A stretch of 64,000 nucleotides of DNA from Vallitalea okinawensis (GTDB lineage: Bacteria; Bacillota; Clostridia; Lachnospirales; PQDH01), in contig NZ_PQDH01000005.1 in NCBI RefSeq assembly GCF_002964605.1, positions 248,001 to 312,000 on the forward strand, written 5' to 3'. The position numbers and the translations under genes are program-made. Positions 7,669 to 15,986 of this stretch are shown here, piece after piece. The notes under the pieces are model-generated. The model searched no databases. It was not told the DNA's origin and was given only the letters and a program-made list of their open reading frames with translations. Numbering within the stretch: position 1 is the first letter of the stretch; every line of letters starts with the position of its first letter.

Positions 7669-8889
7669 TTACATGTGTTCCTTCTCTTTTCTAATATTAT
7701 AACTTTCCTTATTCTTATTTTGTTGCAGTAGTCGATAATTTATAACGGACATGATAGTGGCTAATATAGCCAGACCGATAAATGCAAATGTGATGTCTAA
7801 GTGATCTGCAATAAGTCCAAACAAAGGAAAAACAGTTATCATCCCAAAGCTAAAAACCATGCTTTGAAAAGATAAGATGGTCGCCCTTCTTTCACTTTCT
7901 ATTAACTGATTAATATAGTCAGAAACTGCTACAAAAATAATGGCTTCTACAATAGTGATGAGAACAAATGCTATCGCACTTGATGGGATAAATGGTAATC
8001 CCCATAAACCTATCACCACTAAAAAGGGGGAGTACTTCAATAAAGCCCTTTCACCAAAAGCTTTTTCAATCTTATGAGCAAATAAACCACCTAATGCACC
8101 ACCAATGCAGGAGGCCCCTAGGAATAAACCGATGATCCATTCGTCATAACCATAACCCTTCCAATAATTCTGTAAGTAATAAAAGGAAGCCGTTATGAAT
8201 GTACCCAATAATGAAGAAAAGATAATCAAGTATGTCAATCGACCATTACCTTTAATGGCTTTATAGGTATCTACATACTGTAGCTTTATAGCCTTAAACA
8301 TTTTCTCTTTTTTAGTCTGCTGCGTTTTTACTTCTTTAAAACCTAATGTCTGAATAAGTGCCAATACTGAAATACCCATGGCGACAAAGTAAACATGCTC
8401 ATAACTTAATGTACCAATGATTCCACCGATAAATAGGGCTATAACTGCAGCTATTTGATAGGTAAACTCTATGCGACCATTATACTTCATATAGTCTTGG
8501 TCTTTTCCTAGGATCTTTAATGAATCATATATAAGTGCTTCACCAGCTCCTGATTCTAAATTATAAGATATTGGTAAAATCATAAAAGATATTAAGTAGT
8601 AGATGAATGAATCACCAACAACCATAAGTAGAAGCCCAATAATACTAAAAAAACGCCCTAGTATTCTACTAAATTTTCGGCCATATAAATCAGCTATGGC
8701 TCCAGTAGGTGTTTCCATTATAAAAGACACCACATGAAATGTACCTTCCAGTAATCCTAACTGAAAAAGTGTTGCTCCCTTAGATGCTAAAAACAGCATC
8801 CATATACCTTGTGTCAAGTCAAAGGACTTTGTAAATGTATATAAGTAATTTAATATCACATTATTTTTATAACTTTTCTTAATCATCAT
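7669..8889 (-). CDS. MFS transporter, probable drug exporter
   Basis: A 406-aa, 12-helix major-facilitator protein. The motif-A-like loop ETPTGAIADLYGRKFSRILG lies between helices 2 and 3. The ATG at 8889, with GGAGG five bases upstream, starts MMIKKSYKNNVILN; an upstream in-frame extension lacks a ribosome site. Its mRNA has a long leader with a consensus promoter, a 35-codon leader ORF and an intrinsic terminator, the usual design of antibiotic-inducible resistance genes. The substrate is unknown. It lies 16 bases upstream of the K+ channel ATG region, so the two may share a transcript. Confidence 0.8.
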   Translation of the reverse strand: MMIKKSYKNNVILNYLYTFTKSFDLTQGIWMLFLASKGATLFQLGLLEGTFHVVSFIMETPTGAIADLYGRKFSRILGRFFSIIGLLLMVVGDSFIYYLISFMILPISYNLESGAGEALIYDSLKILGKDQDYMKYNGRIEFTYQIAAVIALFIGGIIGTLSYEHVYFVAMGISVLALIQTLGFKEVKTQQTKKEKMFKAIKLQYVDTYKAIKGNGRLTYLIIFSSLLGTFITASFYYLQNYWKGYGYDEWIIGLFLGASCIGGALGGLFAHKIEKAFGERALLKYSPFLVVIGLWGLPFIPSSAIAFVLITIVEAIIFVAVSDYINQLIESERRATILSFQSMVFSFGMITVFPLFGLIADHLDITFAFIGLAILATIMSVINYRLLQQNKNKESYNIRKEKEHM

Positions 8890-8925
8890 GCATACCTCCA
8901 ATGCGTATTTTAGCACACAAAAAAA

Positions 8926-8949
8926 CACCCAAGCATATCAGCTAAGGTG
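8926..8949 (-). terminator. Intrinsic terminator (attenuator) in the MFS leader
   Basis: On the minus strand CACCTTAGC (8941-8949) pairs with GCTTGGGTG (8926-8934), followed by seven Ts (8919-8925). It falls between the leader-peptide stop and the MFS ribosome site, so transcription would stop before the gene unless an alternative fold forms. Confidence 0.7.
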
Positions 8950-8977
8950 CATCACTGCATACTTACTAATAAACTGG

Positions 8978-9085
8978 TTAAATGGAATCTTCTTCATTTC
9001 TAGAAAAGGGCGCACTTATCCCGTGAAGTTGTGAATTATGTGCGTTGTTCCATTTTATACCAATCCATAATAGCATTGCATACAT
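8978..9085 (-). CDS. 35-residue leader peptide for the MFS gene
   Basis: In the 5' leader of the MFS gene an ATG at 9083-9085, preceded by GAGGT seven bases upstream, opens a 35-codon ORF (MYAMLLWIGIKWNNAHNSQL...EEDSI). It ends about 28 bases before the attenuator stem. The ORF itself holds complementary segments (ATGGAAC near its start region with GATTCCAT near its end; CGCAC with GTGCG), so a stalled ribosome would change the fold. Leader peptide is inferred from position. Confidence 0.55.
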   Translation of the reverse strand: MYAMLLWIGIKWNNAHNSQLHGISAPFSRNEEDSI

Positions 9086-9168
9086 GGTATTTACCTCACT
9101 TATTCATATTGAATGTATCATCAATATGTTCTCTTAGTTTCATAGTTATATTACTATCATACATTCTT

Positions 9169-9197
9169 ATTTTACGATAAATGTAACTCATTGTCAA
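9169..9197 (-). promoter_or_regulatory. Sigma-A promoter of the MFS leader
   Basis: On the minus strand TTGACA (9192-9197), 17 bases and TAAAAT (9169-9174) form a near-consensus promoter. It is about 280 bases upstream of the MFS start, giving a long leader. Confidence 0.7.
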
Positions 9198-9209
9198 TGC
9201 GCTTATAAT

Positions 9210-9229
9210 GGAGAGGCTTCTGCCTCTCC
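9210..9229 (-). terminator. Hairpin after proS
   Basis: GGAGAGGC (9210-9217) pairs with GCCTCTCC (9222-9229) directly after the proS stop. The following T tract is weak. Confidence 0.6.
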
Positions 9230-9233
9230 TTAT

Positions 9234-10922
9234 TTAGAATCTCCGTATTGCTTCTTTTACCTCAAGTTCAATTTTTTCTCCTGTATGGCGATCAAATAGT
9301 TCAACGATACCTTCTGGTGCTCTCTTACCAACAGTTACTCTTAAAGGTATACCGATAAGCTCAGCATCCTTAAACTTAACACCTGGTCGGTCCTTTCGGT
9401 CATCTAACAATACCTCCACACCTTTTTGTCTAAGAGATTCATAGATTTCTTCACCGATTTTTACTTGATCTTCATTTTTAACATTTACAATGGTAACAAC
9501 TACTTTGAATGGCGCAACTGCTTCAGGCCATATAATACCATTTTCATCATGATATTGCTCTACAACTGCCTGTAGTGTACGTGAAATACCAATACCATAA
9601 CACCCCATTACGAAATGTTGCTCCTTACCATTCTCATCTAGGAAGGTTGCATCTAAGGCTTTTGAATATTTGGTTTGTAGTTGAAAGATATTCCCTACTT
9701 CAGTTCCTTTATCCATAGCTAAAGGTTGTCCACATTTTGGACACTTATCCCCAAGTTTAACAAGCAGTAAATCTTCTACTACTTCTCCTTCAAAATCTCT
9801 TCCATAATTAACATTCATCATATGGTAATCTGTTTCGTTAGCTCCAACAACCATGTTTTGTATCTTAGTTACTCTAGCATCAACTATTAAGCGAATACCT
9901 TCTTTCAAGCCTATAGGACCAGCAAAGCCCACTGCTGCAGTAGTTACTTCTTCAACATCAGCTCGGTCAGCCATTACAAGCTCATGCTCAGCAACACCTA
10001 ATAACTTCACTAATTTAACTTCATTAAGTTCGCGATCCCCTGGAATCATAACAGCTACTATTTCTTCTCCAGCTCTATAAAGCAATGTTTTAGCTAATCT
10101 ATTAGCTTCTATACCTAAGAAACCTGTTAACTCTTCAATACTTCGCACATCTGGTGTATGCACTTTTTCCATATCCAATATAGATTCTTCGAACTTTACA
10201 TCATAAACCGTTTCAGCTTTTTCATCCGTAGCTGCATAATTACACCCAGAACAATAGGCTATCGTACTTTCACCATATTCTGAAAGGGCTACGAATTCAT
10301 GTGAATCACTATCTCCCATAGCACCAGCATCACCTTCTACAACTTTGAAATTCAAGCCACATCTTTCAAAGATTCTTTCATAAGCATCCCACATTTCTTG
10401 GTATGATTTTAACATACCGGCTTCATCACGGTCAAAGCTATAAGCATCCTTCATGACAAACTCTTTTGAACGAATTAAGCCATACCGTGGTCGCTTCTCA
10501 TCTCTATACTTTGTCTGAATCTGATAAAGATTGATCGGTAATTGTTTATAAGAGTTGAGTTCATTCTTAACTAAATCCGTGAAAATTTCTTCATGTGTTG
10601 GTCCAAGACAGTACTCACGATTATTACGATCTTTTAAACGGAACATCTCTGGTCCAAACTGACTCCATCTACCGGACTCTTCCCATAACTCTCTAGGTTG
10701 AATAGCTGACATATGAACTTCTTGTGCTCCTGCTCCATCCATTTCTTCTTTAACAATGTTCTCGATTTTTTTGAATGCGCGGTATCCTAATGGTAAAAAA
10801 GAATAAACCCCTGACGCAGACATACGAATCATACCGGCTCGTAATAAAAGCTGGTGACTTGGTACTTCAGCTTCACTTGGTACATCTCTCAAAGTTGGCA
10901 TGTATAATTTAGTCATTCTCAT
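9234..10922 (-). CDS. proS: Prolyl-tRNA synthetase
   Basis: Class II synthetase that charges tRNA-Pro. The N terminus ([20 protein letters not shown]) and the class II motifs around [16 protein letters not shown] and [13 protein letters not shown] are typical of the long bacterial form. The region between them (about 235-405) is the editing insertion domain, with a C-x2-C pair in CPKCGQP. Length is about 562 aa. Of two nearby ATGs, the one at 10922 is 8 bases from GAGGAG. Expression is under a T-box leader. Confidence 0.97.
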   Translation of the reverse strand: MRMTKLYMPTLRDVPSEAEVPSHQLLLRAGMIRMSASGVYSFLPLGYRAFKKIENIVKEEMDGAGAQEVHMSAIQPRELWEESGRWSQFGPEMFRLKDRNNREYCLGPTHEEIFTDLVKNELNSYKQLPINLYQIQTKYRDEKRPRYGLIRSKEFVMKDAYSFDRDEAGMLKSYQEMWDAYERIFERCGLNFKVVEGDAGAMGDSDSHEFVALSEYGESTIAYCSGCNYAATDEKAETVYDVKFEESILDMEKVHTPDVRSIEELTGFLGIEANRLAKTLLYRAGEEIVAVMIPGDRELNEVKLVKLLGVAEHELVMADRADVEEVTTAAVGFAGPIGLKEGIRLIVDARVTKIQNMVVGANETDYHMMNVNYGRDFEGEVVEDLLLVKLGDKCPKCGQPLAMDKGTEVGNIFQLQTKYSKALDATFLDENGKEQHFVMGCYGIGISRTLQAVVEQYHDENGIIWPEAVAPFKVVVTIVNVKNEDQVKIGEEIYESLRQKGVEVLLDDRKDRPGVKFKDAELIGIPLRVTVGKRAPEGIVELFDRHTGEKIELEVKEAIRRF

Positions 10923-10976
10923 AATCATTTCTCCTCTCAGTAAACTAATGTATGTTTGTTAATGAAGTTAAACGCA

Positions 10977-11205
10977 AAAAAACCTCCATCCCACAAAGGG
11001 ACCGAGGTATCGGCGGTACCACCCTAATTAATGCTTTCACATTCTACTCTATACCTTAATAACGGTTAGGTTACCGCTGTATTCATCACACAGAAACTCC
11101 AAGGCGGGTTCAATCATTTTCTTATTGGAGTTCTCAGCATTATCTCCTTCTCTGTAATAAGAAAATATCATTTACTATTCCTCTTCATCGTCTACAATTT
11201 CTATT
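10977..11205 (-). promoter_or_regulatory. T-box riboswitch, proline specifier
   Basis: The minus strand has the T-box hallmarks: the Stem I opening GACGATGAAGAGGA, an AGAGA distal region, a specifier loop GAA-CCC (specifier CCC, Pro, at 11106-11108), the T-box core TTAGGGTGGTACCGC (near 11013-11027), and a terminator ACCTCGGTCCC/GGGATGGAGGT with seven Ts. Stem I closes by ATTTTCTTATT pairing with AATAAGAAAAT. Uncharged tRNA-Pro should favour the antiterminator and turn on proS. Confidence 0.93.
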
Positions 11206-11216
11206 TAACTTCTTAT

Positions 11217-11245
11217 AATATATTTGAAAAAAGATTAATTGTCAA
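11217..11245 (-). promoter_or_regulatory. Sigma-A promoter of the proS T-box transcript
   Basis: On the minus strand TTGACA (11240-11245), a 17-base spacer and TATATT (11217-11222), just upstream of the T-box leader. Confidence 0.75.
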
Positions 11246-11252
11246 CCCCTAT

Positions 11253-12299
11253 CTAAATAGATAGGGATATCTTATCATCATAAAAAATGACTTTATTCTT
11301 ACCCGTATTTTTGGCTGTGCTATTGGCTTTTTCTGCTTTATTAACAAGTTCATCAAGCTTGCTACCATCCTCTGGATAATTAGCCACTCCAATTGAAACT
11401 GTTACTGGATAAATCCACTCTTTTGTTCCGGATTCTACTGCATCTCTAATTCGCTCAGCCTTAAAATGTACGCTATCACAATTACCTTGTAAGACAACAA
11501 TAAATTCATCTCCAGATAACCACCTAAAGATGCAATCGGATTTAACTAAACAACCACATATAAGATTAGCCAAGACTCGAATCATCTTATTGCCAGCTTC
11601 GTAGCTAATGTTATTAAAGCGCTTCAAATTATCGCCATCAATAAACAAAATACTGAACTCTTGATTTTGCTCAACCAGCTTATCGATGTGCATTCTAGCT
11701 GCTCGGCTATTTTGCAGTCCAGATACGTCATCTTTCAATGCCAGATCATAAGCTTCTTCCATAAATTTCAAACTTTCTTTTATTCTTCGGGTAAAGTTTC
11801 GAATAATATTTTGCTTCCATTTGTCGTTAGATAAAGAGCTATCATCATCGTTGCTTAATAAGGAGTTGAATAAAATAAGATAAAAGTCTTCTATACTGTG
11901 AATATTATTGTGATAATGGATGACTAGTGTATGTAAATCAATTCCAGGAAAACTGTCAAATTCTTTAAAACGTCTTTCAATAGAAGCTAATAGATTAACT
12001 GCATCCATATGACTGGCCTCAGGTAATATAATGGTGAATTCATCTCCATCTGTCCTAAAAGGTTTGACTTTGTTATTATCAAATATACTTTCTATGATGG
12101 ATTGAGCCATATACTTAAGACAGTCATCTCCTTTTCCTCTACCATGCCTTGCATTATACCCTCTAAAATCTTCAAAGTCGATCAGTATAATTGCACCTGT
12201 TTTTCCAAAAAGCTTTGAACTGTCATATTCAACTAAGTTAAAAAAAGATGGAAAATCAGTTAGCGGGTCTACATAGACATGGTCAAAATATCCTTTCAT
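11253..12299 (-). CDS. Tandem GGDEF-domain protein (putative diguanylate cyclase)
   Basis: Two GGDEF-type domains in a 348-aa protein with no membrane or sensor region. The first (about residues 15-150) has the signature TDGDEF and a KGDD site. The second (about 195-345) has RWLSGDEF, where canonical enzymes have R-x-GGDEF; SGDEF retains the acidic metal ligand. It may make c-di-GMP with one domain acting as a regulatory copy. The start is the ATG at 12299 behind GGGGAGG; an 11-codon extension is unlikely. It is a single gene downstream of a terminator. Confidence 0.8.
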   Translation of the reverse strand: MKGYFDHVYVDPLTDFPSFFNLVEYDSSKLFGKTGAIILIDFEDFRGYNARHGRGKGDDCLKYMAQSIIESIFDNNKVKPFRTDGDEFTIILPEASHMDAVNLLASIERRFKEFDSFPGIDLHTLVIHYHNNIHSIEDFYLILFNSLLSNDDDSSLSNDKWKQNIIRNFTRRIKESLKFMEEAYDLALKDDVSGLQNSRAARMHIDKLVEQNQEFSILFIDGDNLKRFNNISYEAGNKMIRVLANLICGCLVKSDCIFRWLSGDEFIVVLQGNCDSVHFKAERIRDAVESGTKEWIYPVTVSIGVANYPEDGSKLDELVNKAEKANSTAKNTGKNKVIFYDDKISLSI

Positions 12300-12337
12300 G
12301 TAATACCTCCCCGATATAACAGGTAGTTCCAATCCAT

Positions 12338-12370
12338 AATAAGAGCCTTAGATGGTCCAAGGCTCTTATT
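12338..12370 (-). terminator. Terminator of the TetR-hydrolase operon
   Basis: AATAAGAGCCTT (12338-12349) pairs with AAGGCTCTTATT (12359-12370) with a 9-base loop. The T tract on the minus strand is short. Confidence 0.65.
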
Positions 12371-12489
12371 TATCGCTACAATTATACTCTATTGTACTAT
12401 ATTTATCTTTTTTAGTCAAGTTTTACAGTTTTATTCTAGCTATAGTAAAAATTTTCAATTATATTCTTCTAACTTCAAAAACTTTTTGG

Positions 12490-12639
12490 TTATTTATTAT
12501 ATTTATTGACAGCTTTTTGCTTTTGTTTATGACGTTGCTCACCTGCATGAGGGTCTTGTGGTTGAGTCTTTTGTTGTTGCTTGATAAACTCAGCATCCTG
12601 AGCTGGTGTAAAGCTACTGAAACCATTTCCCTTTGACAT
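12490..12639 (-). CDS. 49-residue hydrophilic protein, unknown
   Basis: Starts MSKGNGFSSFTPAQDAEFIK after a strong AAAGGAG site seven bases upstream. It is rich in Gln, Lys and His with no membrane segment. Length and composition recall minor small acid-soluble spore proteins, but I cannot place it in a family. It follows the hydrolase gene by about 50 bases and precedes the terminator, so it may be the last gene of the tetR operon. Confidence 0.55.
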   Translation of the reverse strand: MSKGNGFSSFTPAQDAEFIKQQQKTQPQDPHAGEQRHKQKQKAVNKYNK

Positions 12640-12691
12640 GTCAACACTCCTTTCATACTTATTATGAGAAGGTATGCTGTTTTCATGCATT

Positions 12692-13828
12692 TTAAGATTC
12701 TTTTTCTACTATCCACTTACTCATGGTTTCAAGAGATAAGCCTAAGTTACCAATTTGACAATGGTTTTGTGCATGCTCTGCTCTTGTAAAGACGTGCTCT
12801 GTAATAGATTTGGTATTTTTAAGAGCTTTAACTTGAAGGTCGTGCATTTTAAGTGGAATAAAATGATCTTCTGCTCCAGTTAAAATTAACACATCTTGTT
12901 TTACCAGTTCAGATTTAAGATGCTCTTCATTGAATTCCAATATTGCCATTCCACTGTCAAGTGGTGTATCAGTCTTTGTAATATACATAAGATTCTCAAC
13001 ACCCCATTTTTCTTGAGGCATCATTTTCATCTTTAAATCCGACATCCAAGCCATAAGTTTTGGATGCTTGAAAAGCCATCTTGCAAATTTCTCAATAGAT
13101 TCTGGTGGTATCTTCATATAATCATAAGCGATACTAGAAGCTATGACTCTCTTGATTCTTGGCTCATAAGCTGCCGCTCTGAAACATAGCCATCCACCCA
13201 TTGAAATCCCCAATAAAGTCACATCATCTAAGTCAAAATAGTCAAGAACAGCTTTTACTGGCTTTTCCCATTCATAGGTCAGTGCCAATCCTTGTTTTTT
13301 AAGAGCACTTCCTTGTCCAGGTCCTTCAAAGAGTACAACTTCATAATTCAAATCAGCAAAATAGGTGGCCATTGAATAAAATTCTTCAATAAAGGAATCA
13401 AATCCACCGTGTATAACAATGGTTCCTTTCTTCTCATTACCTCTTGGAGGTACTTTCATAGCTGGTAGCGATACATTACCATAAGGTACAGGAAAACGCT
13501 GAAAGGGCTCATCTTTAAATACTTGGTTGTAAAACATATCAATGAACTTATCGTACAACTTGATTTTGTCTGGATCTGATGGACTTGTAAAAAACTCCGC
13601 CGCCCTATAATAGAAGGTAGCATTCATCAGCCTTTTTTCCTTAAGAGCTTTCTCTGCTTGTCTTATCATCTCATCTTTCCAGTCATCAACTTTATTAATT
13701 CTACTTGCAGCATCAGCCATATCTTCTTTTCGTGTGTATCCCATTGAATACCATCTGTTCATCTGAAAGTCCATGATTTTAGTCTTATGAAACTCATGAT
13801 AGCCTATAGGGAAGTTGAATTGTAACAT
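12692..13828 (-). CDS. Alpha/beta-hydrolase, likely FrsA/dihydropseudooxynicotine-hydrolase type
   Basis: A 378-aa hydrolase with a helical N-terminal half and an alpha/beta core from about residue 120. Visible features are the oxyanion-side loop FEGPGQG, the nucleophile elbow GISMGG, the acid-bearing LTGAEDHFIP and a late His in AEHAQNHC. The substrate is unknown. The ATG at 13828 is 8 bases from AAGGAG; the GTGs just upstream overlap the ribosome site. It follows the TetR gene closely and is probably controlled by it. Confidence 0.82.
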   Translation of the reverse strand: MLQFNFPIGYHEFHKTKIMDFQMNRWYSMGYTRKEDMADAASRINKVDDWKDEMIRQAEKALKEKRLMNATFYYRAAEFFTSPSDPDKIKLYDKFIDMFYNQVFKDEPFQRFPVPYGNVSLPAMKVPPRGNEKKGTIVIHGGFDSFIEEFYSMATYFADLNYEVVLFEGPGQGSALKKQGLALTYEWEKPVKAVLDYFDLDDVTLLGISMGGWLCFRAAAYEPRIKRVIASSIAYDYMKIPPESIEKFARWLFKHPKLMAWMSDLKMKMMPQEKWGVENLMYITKTDTPLDSGMAILEFNEEHLKSELVKQDVLILTGAEDHFIPLKMHDLQVKALKNTKSITEHVFTRAEHAQNHCQIGNLGLSLETMSKWIVEKES

Positions 13829-13852
13829 ATTCACCACTCCTTCAAATAGAAT

Positions 13853-14458
13853 TTATTTTTTTGCTAAACCATTTTTCATAAAATCCACTAAGTAATTCAT
13901 GCCATCCTCATAATTATCTGATTGACTCATGTCCGTCATTTCCACTACATGGGTGAATAAATACCCAATGAGATTTTGCACAAAACCTAATGGCAAATCT
14001 TCTCTGAAATCCCCTCTAACGTAAGCAACTTTTACTAATTGATTAATCTGATCGTTACTCTGAAAATCATGTTTTTTCATTGCTTTTTTGTAGATCTCAT
14101 TACCTTTTTCCTTAATAAAACTTTCAGAAAACCGATTGATATCAGGATACTGGCAAGAAAACTCCATTCCTAACCGTATTTGTGTCTTAAATATTGTGAA
14201 GATATCTTTTGTGAAATCCTCTGGTTTCATAGTTTTAGCTAAGAATACCTTTTTCTTTTCAATTAATATATCTATCAAATTAAAGTATAAATCTTCTTTA
14301 TTTTTAAAATGATAATAAAAAGAACCTTTACTCATATTAGCTTCTTTCAAAATATTATTTAATGATGCTTTATCGTAACCCTTATCAACAAACTCATTTA
14401 AGGCTGCATCCAATAAGGCCTGATCATGCTCAAAGGTCTTATCAAACTGATTGCCCAT
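13853..14458 (-). CDS. TetR/AcrR-family repressor
   Basis: A 201-aa regulator whose N-terminal HTH (ALNEFVDKGYDKASLNNILKEANMSKGSFYYHFKNKEDL) is classic TetR. The rest is an effector domain. The ATG at 14458 has AGGAGG eight bases before it. The promoter is buried in a long palindrome, which points to autoregulation, and the hydrolase and 49-residue gene follow on the same strand, so this looks like a small inducible operon. Confidence 0.9.
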   Translation of the reverse strand: MGNQFDKTFEHDQALLDAALNEFVDKGYDKASLNNILKEANMSKGSFYYHFKNKEDLYFNLIDILIEKKKVFLAKTMKPEDFTKDIFTIFKTQIRLGMEFSCQYPDINRFSESFIKEKGNEIYKKAMKKHDFQSNDQINQLVKVAYVRGDFREDLPLGFVQNLIGYLFTHVVEMTDMSQSDNYEDGMNYLVDFMKNGLAKK

Positions 14459-14504
14459 GTTCACCACCTCCTGGGGTTTGAATTACCATATCTTTTATGA
14501 TTCC

Positions 14505-14539
14505 ATTATAGACCATCCAGTCTAGACTGTCAAGTCTAT
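14505..14539 (-). promoter_or_regulatory. TetR operon promoter embedded in a 32-bp palindrome
   Basis: On the minus strand TTGACA (14528-14533), 17 bases and TATAAT (14505-14510) form a perfect consensus promoter. The perfect palindrome CAGTCTAGACTG (14518-14529) sits in the spacer and -35. Outer arms ATAGAC (14508-14513) and GTCTAT (14534-14539) are placed symmetrically, each 4 bases away. A bound TetR dimer or pair of dimers would block polymerase. Confidence 0.8.
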
Positions 14540-14580
14540 AAACATATAACTTAATTTTACATCATTTGAACACTATAAAA

Positions 14581-14612
14581 AAGCACGACAACGGGTATCC
14601 GCTATCGTGCTT
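14581..14612 (-). terminator. Terminator of the PrsA-like gene
   Basis: AAGCACGA (14581-14588) pairs with TCGTGCTT (14605-14612). On the minus strand six Ts follow (14575-14580). Confidence 0.8.
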
Positions 14613-14625
14613 CTTGAATATTTTA

Positions 14626-15624
14626 CTATTCTTCTTCTTTAACTTCTTGATTTGTCATAATCTCAACTGTAATTTCTTCTTTTAATGTTTCTAATTCTTG
14701 AGCCATAATTTCGTTCTTCTTTTCGGCAGTTAAACTCTCACTGATTTGCACCTTAGCATCCTCTAATGGCATAACAACTTCTTCTTGAAGATTTGTTACT
14801 TTGATTAAATGCCATCCGAATTGAGTTTTCACAGGTTCAGACACTTGACCTTCTTCAAGTTCAGCAGCCCCTGCTCTGAAATCAGCATCAAAACCAGGGT
14901 CATCATAAGTAACAAAACCTAGTGCTCCACCCTGATCTTTTGTTCCATCAGTACCGTATTGAGCTGCTAAGTCTTCAAAAGAAGCACCATTATCGTATTC
15001 TTCTTTAACCTTAATCGCTTCTTCTTCAGTAGCTACAAGAATATGAGCCATATCTGCACCAGCACCAGTAGTGAACTGTACTAAATTCTCATTATAATAT
15101 GTTTCGATTTCTTCATCAGTTACGGTTACATCAGCTGTATATTGTTCAATGAGTTGATTAACCATTAAGCCTTCTTTAATACGCTCTTTGAAACTCTCCT
15201 CATCTAAGGCATTAGCATTTAATGCTTCTATGAAAGCTTCTTCTGTATCATAATTAGCTTTAGCTTTATCATACTCAGCTTGAATATCTTCGTCATTTAC
15301 TGCAAAATCTAATTCTTTAGCTTTTTGAGTTAATAATTGTGTTTCAATTAAGTAATTAAGGTATTCTTGCTCCTGTTGCTCTAAATAAGCCATAATTTCC
15401 ACATTTTCTTTATACTCTGCACCATATTGTAATTCCATCATCATTTTCATATAGTCCATTTGTAAATCAACTTCTTCTTGGTAAATAGGTGTATCTCCTA
15501 CCATTGCTGCAACTTCTTTATTCTCATCAACTTTTTCTTGACCTTCTTCACTTGAACAACCTACAATACTAAAAACTAAAAGTACTGAAAGTAAACCAAG
15601 CACTAAACTTTTCATTAATTTCAT
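14626..15624 (-). CDS. prsA: PrsA-like foldase lipoprotein (SurA-N plus PpiC rotamase)
   Basis: A 332-aa lipoprotein with signal MKLMKSLVLGLLSVLLVF and lipobox IVGC. Residues about 35-185 are a SurA-N-type chaperone region. A parvulin PpiC domain follows (AHILVATEEEA...GGALGFVTYDDP...SEPVKTQFGWHLIKV), then an acidic coiled tail. PrsA helps secreted proteins fold outside the membrane. AAGGAG lies six bases before the ATG. The gene is monocistronic. Confidence 0.85.
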   Translation of the reverse strand: MKLMKSLVLGLLSVLLVFSIVGCSSEEGQEKVDENKEVAAMVGDTPIYQEEVDLQMDYMKMMMELQYGAEYKENVEIMAYLEQQEQEYLNYLIETQLLTQKAKELDFAVNDEDIQAEYDKAKANYDTEEAFIEALNANALDEESFKERIKEGLMVNQLIEQYTADVTVTDEEIETYYNENLVQFTTGAGADMAHILVATEEEAIKVKEEYDNGASFEDLAAQYGTDGTKDQGGALGFVTYDDPGFDADFRAGAAELEEGQVSEPVKTQFGWHLIKVTNLQEEVVMPLEDAKVQISESLTAEKKNEIMAQELETLKEEITVEIMTNQEVKEEE

Positions 15625-15931
15625 AGTAATCTCCTTATCTTCATTTTTTTCAGCGTCTAAGTAAAGATTTCTTACATCTACATAAGGTTATTAGGACCTG
15701 TCCCATTATACAATATACCTATGTATATTCTATGTTGTAATGATGAATAAATCATGAATATTTCATATACCGAATATTTACTTATATCCTGTAAATTCTT
15801 CGTTCATACAGGAAGCTGATTTTTTGTCAATCGATACCTTTTTTTCACATAACCACTCATATACTTTATCATACATCTAAATCAGCTTCAAGCCTCTTTC
15901 CTATCTAAGTCAATTAGGTATACAAAAATCC
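15625..15931. other. Intergenic region upstream of the PrsA-like gene
   Basis: AT-rich stretch without a supported ORF. A possible -10 TATAAT on the minus strand (15705-15710) lies about 80 bases before the prsA start; no good -35 is visible. Nothing else stands out. Confidence 0.4.
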
Positions 15932-15949
15932 CCCACTTACATAAGTGGG
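15932..15949 (-). terminator. Terminator after the C45 hydrolase gene
   Basis: CCCACTTA (15932-15939) pairs with TAAGTGGG (15942-15949). On the minus strand it is followed by GGATTTTTG. Confidence 0.75.
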
Positions 15950-15986
15950 AGATTGCGTTTATATTAAATACTCAAATATTTTATTC

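Noticed and set aside
12459-12716. Longer minus-strand frame around the 49-residue gene
   Set aside because: It lacks a ribosome site; the frame starting MSKGNG has a strong one.
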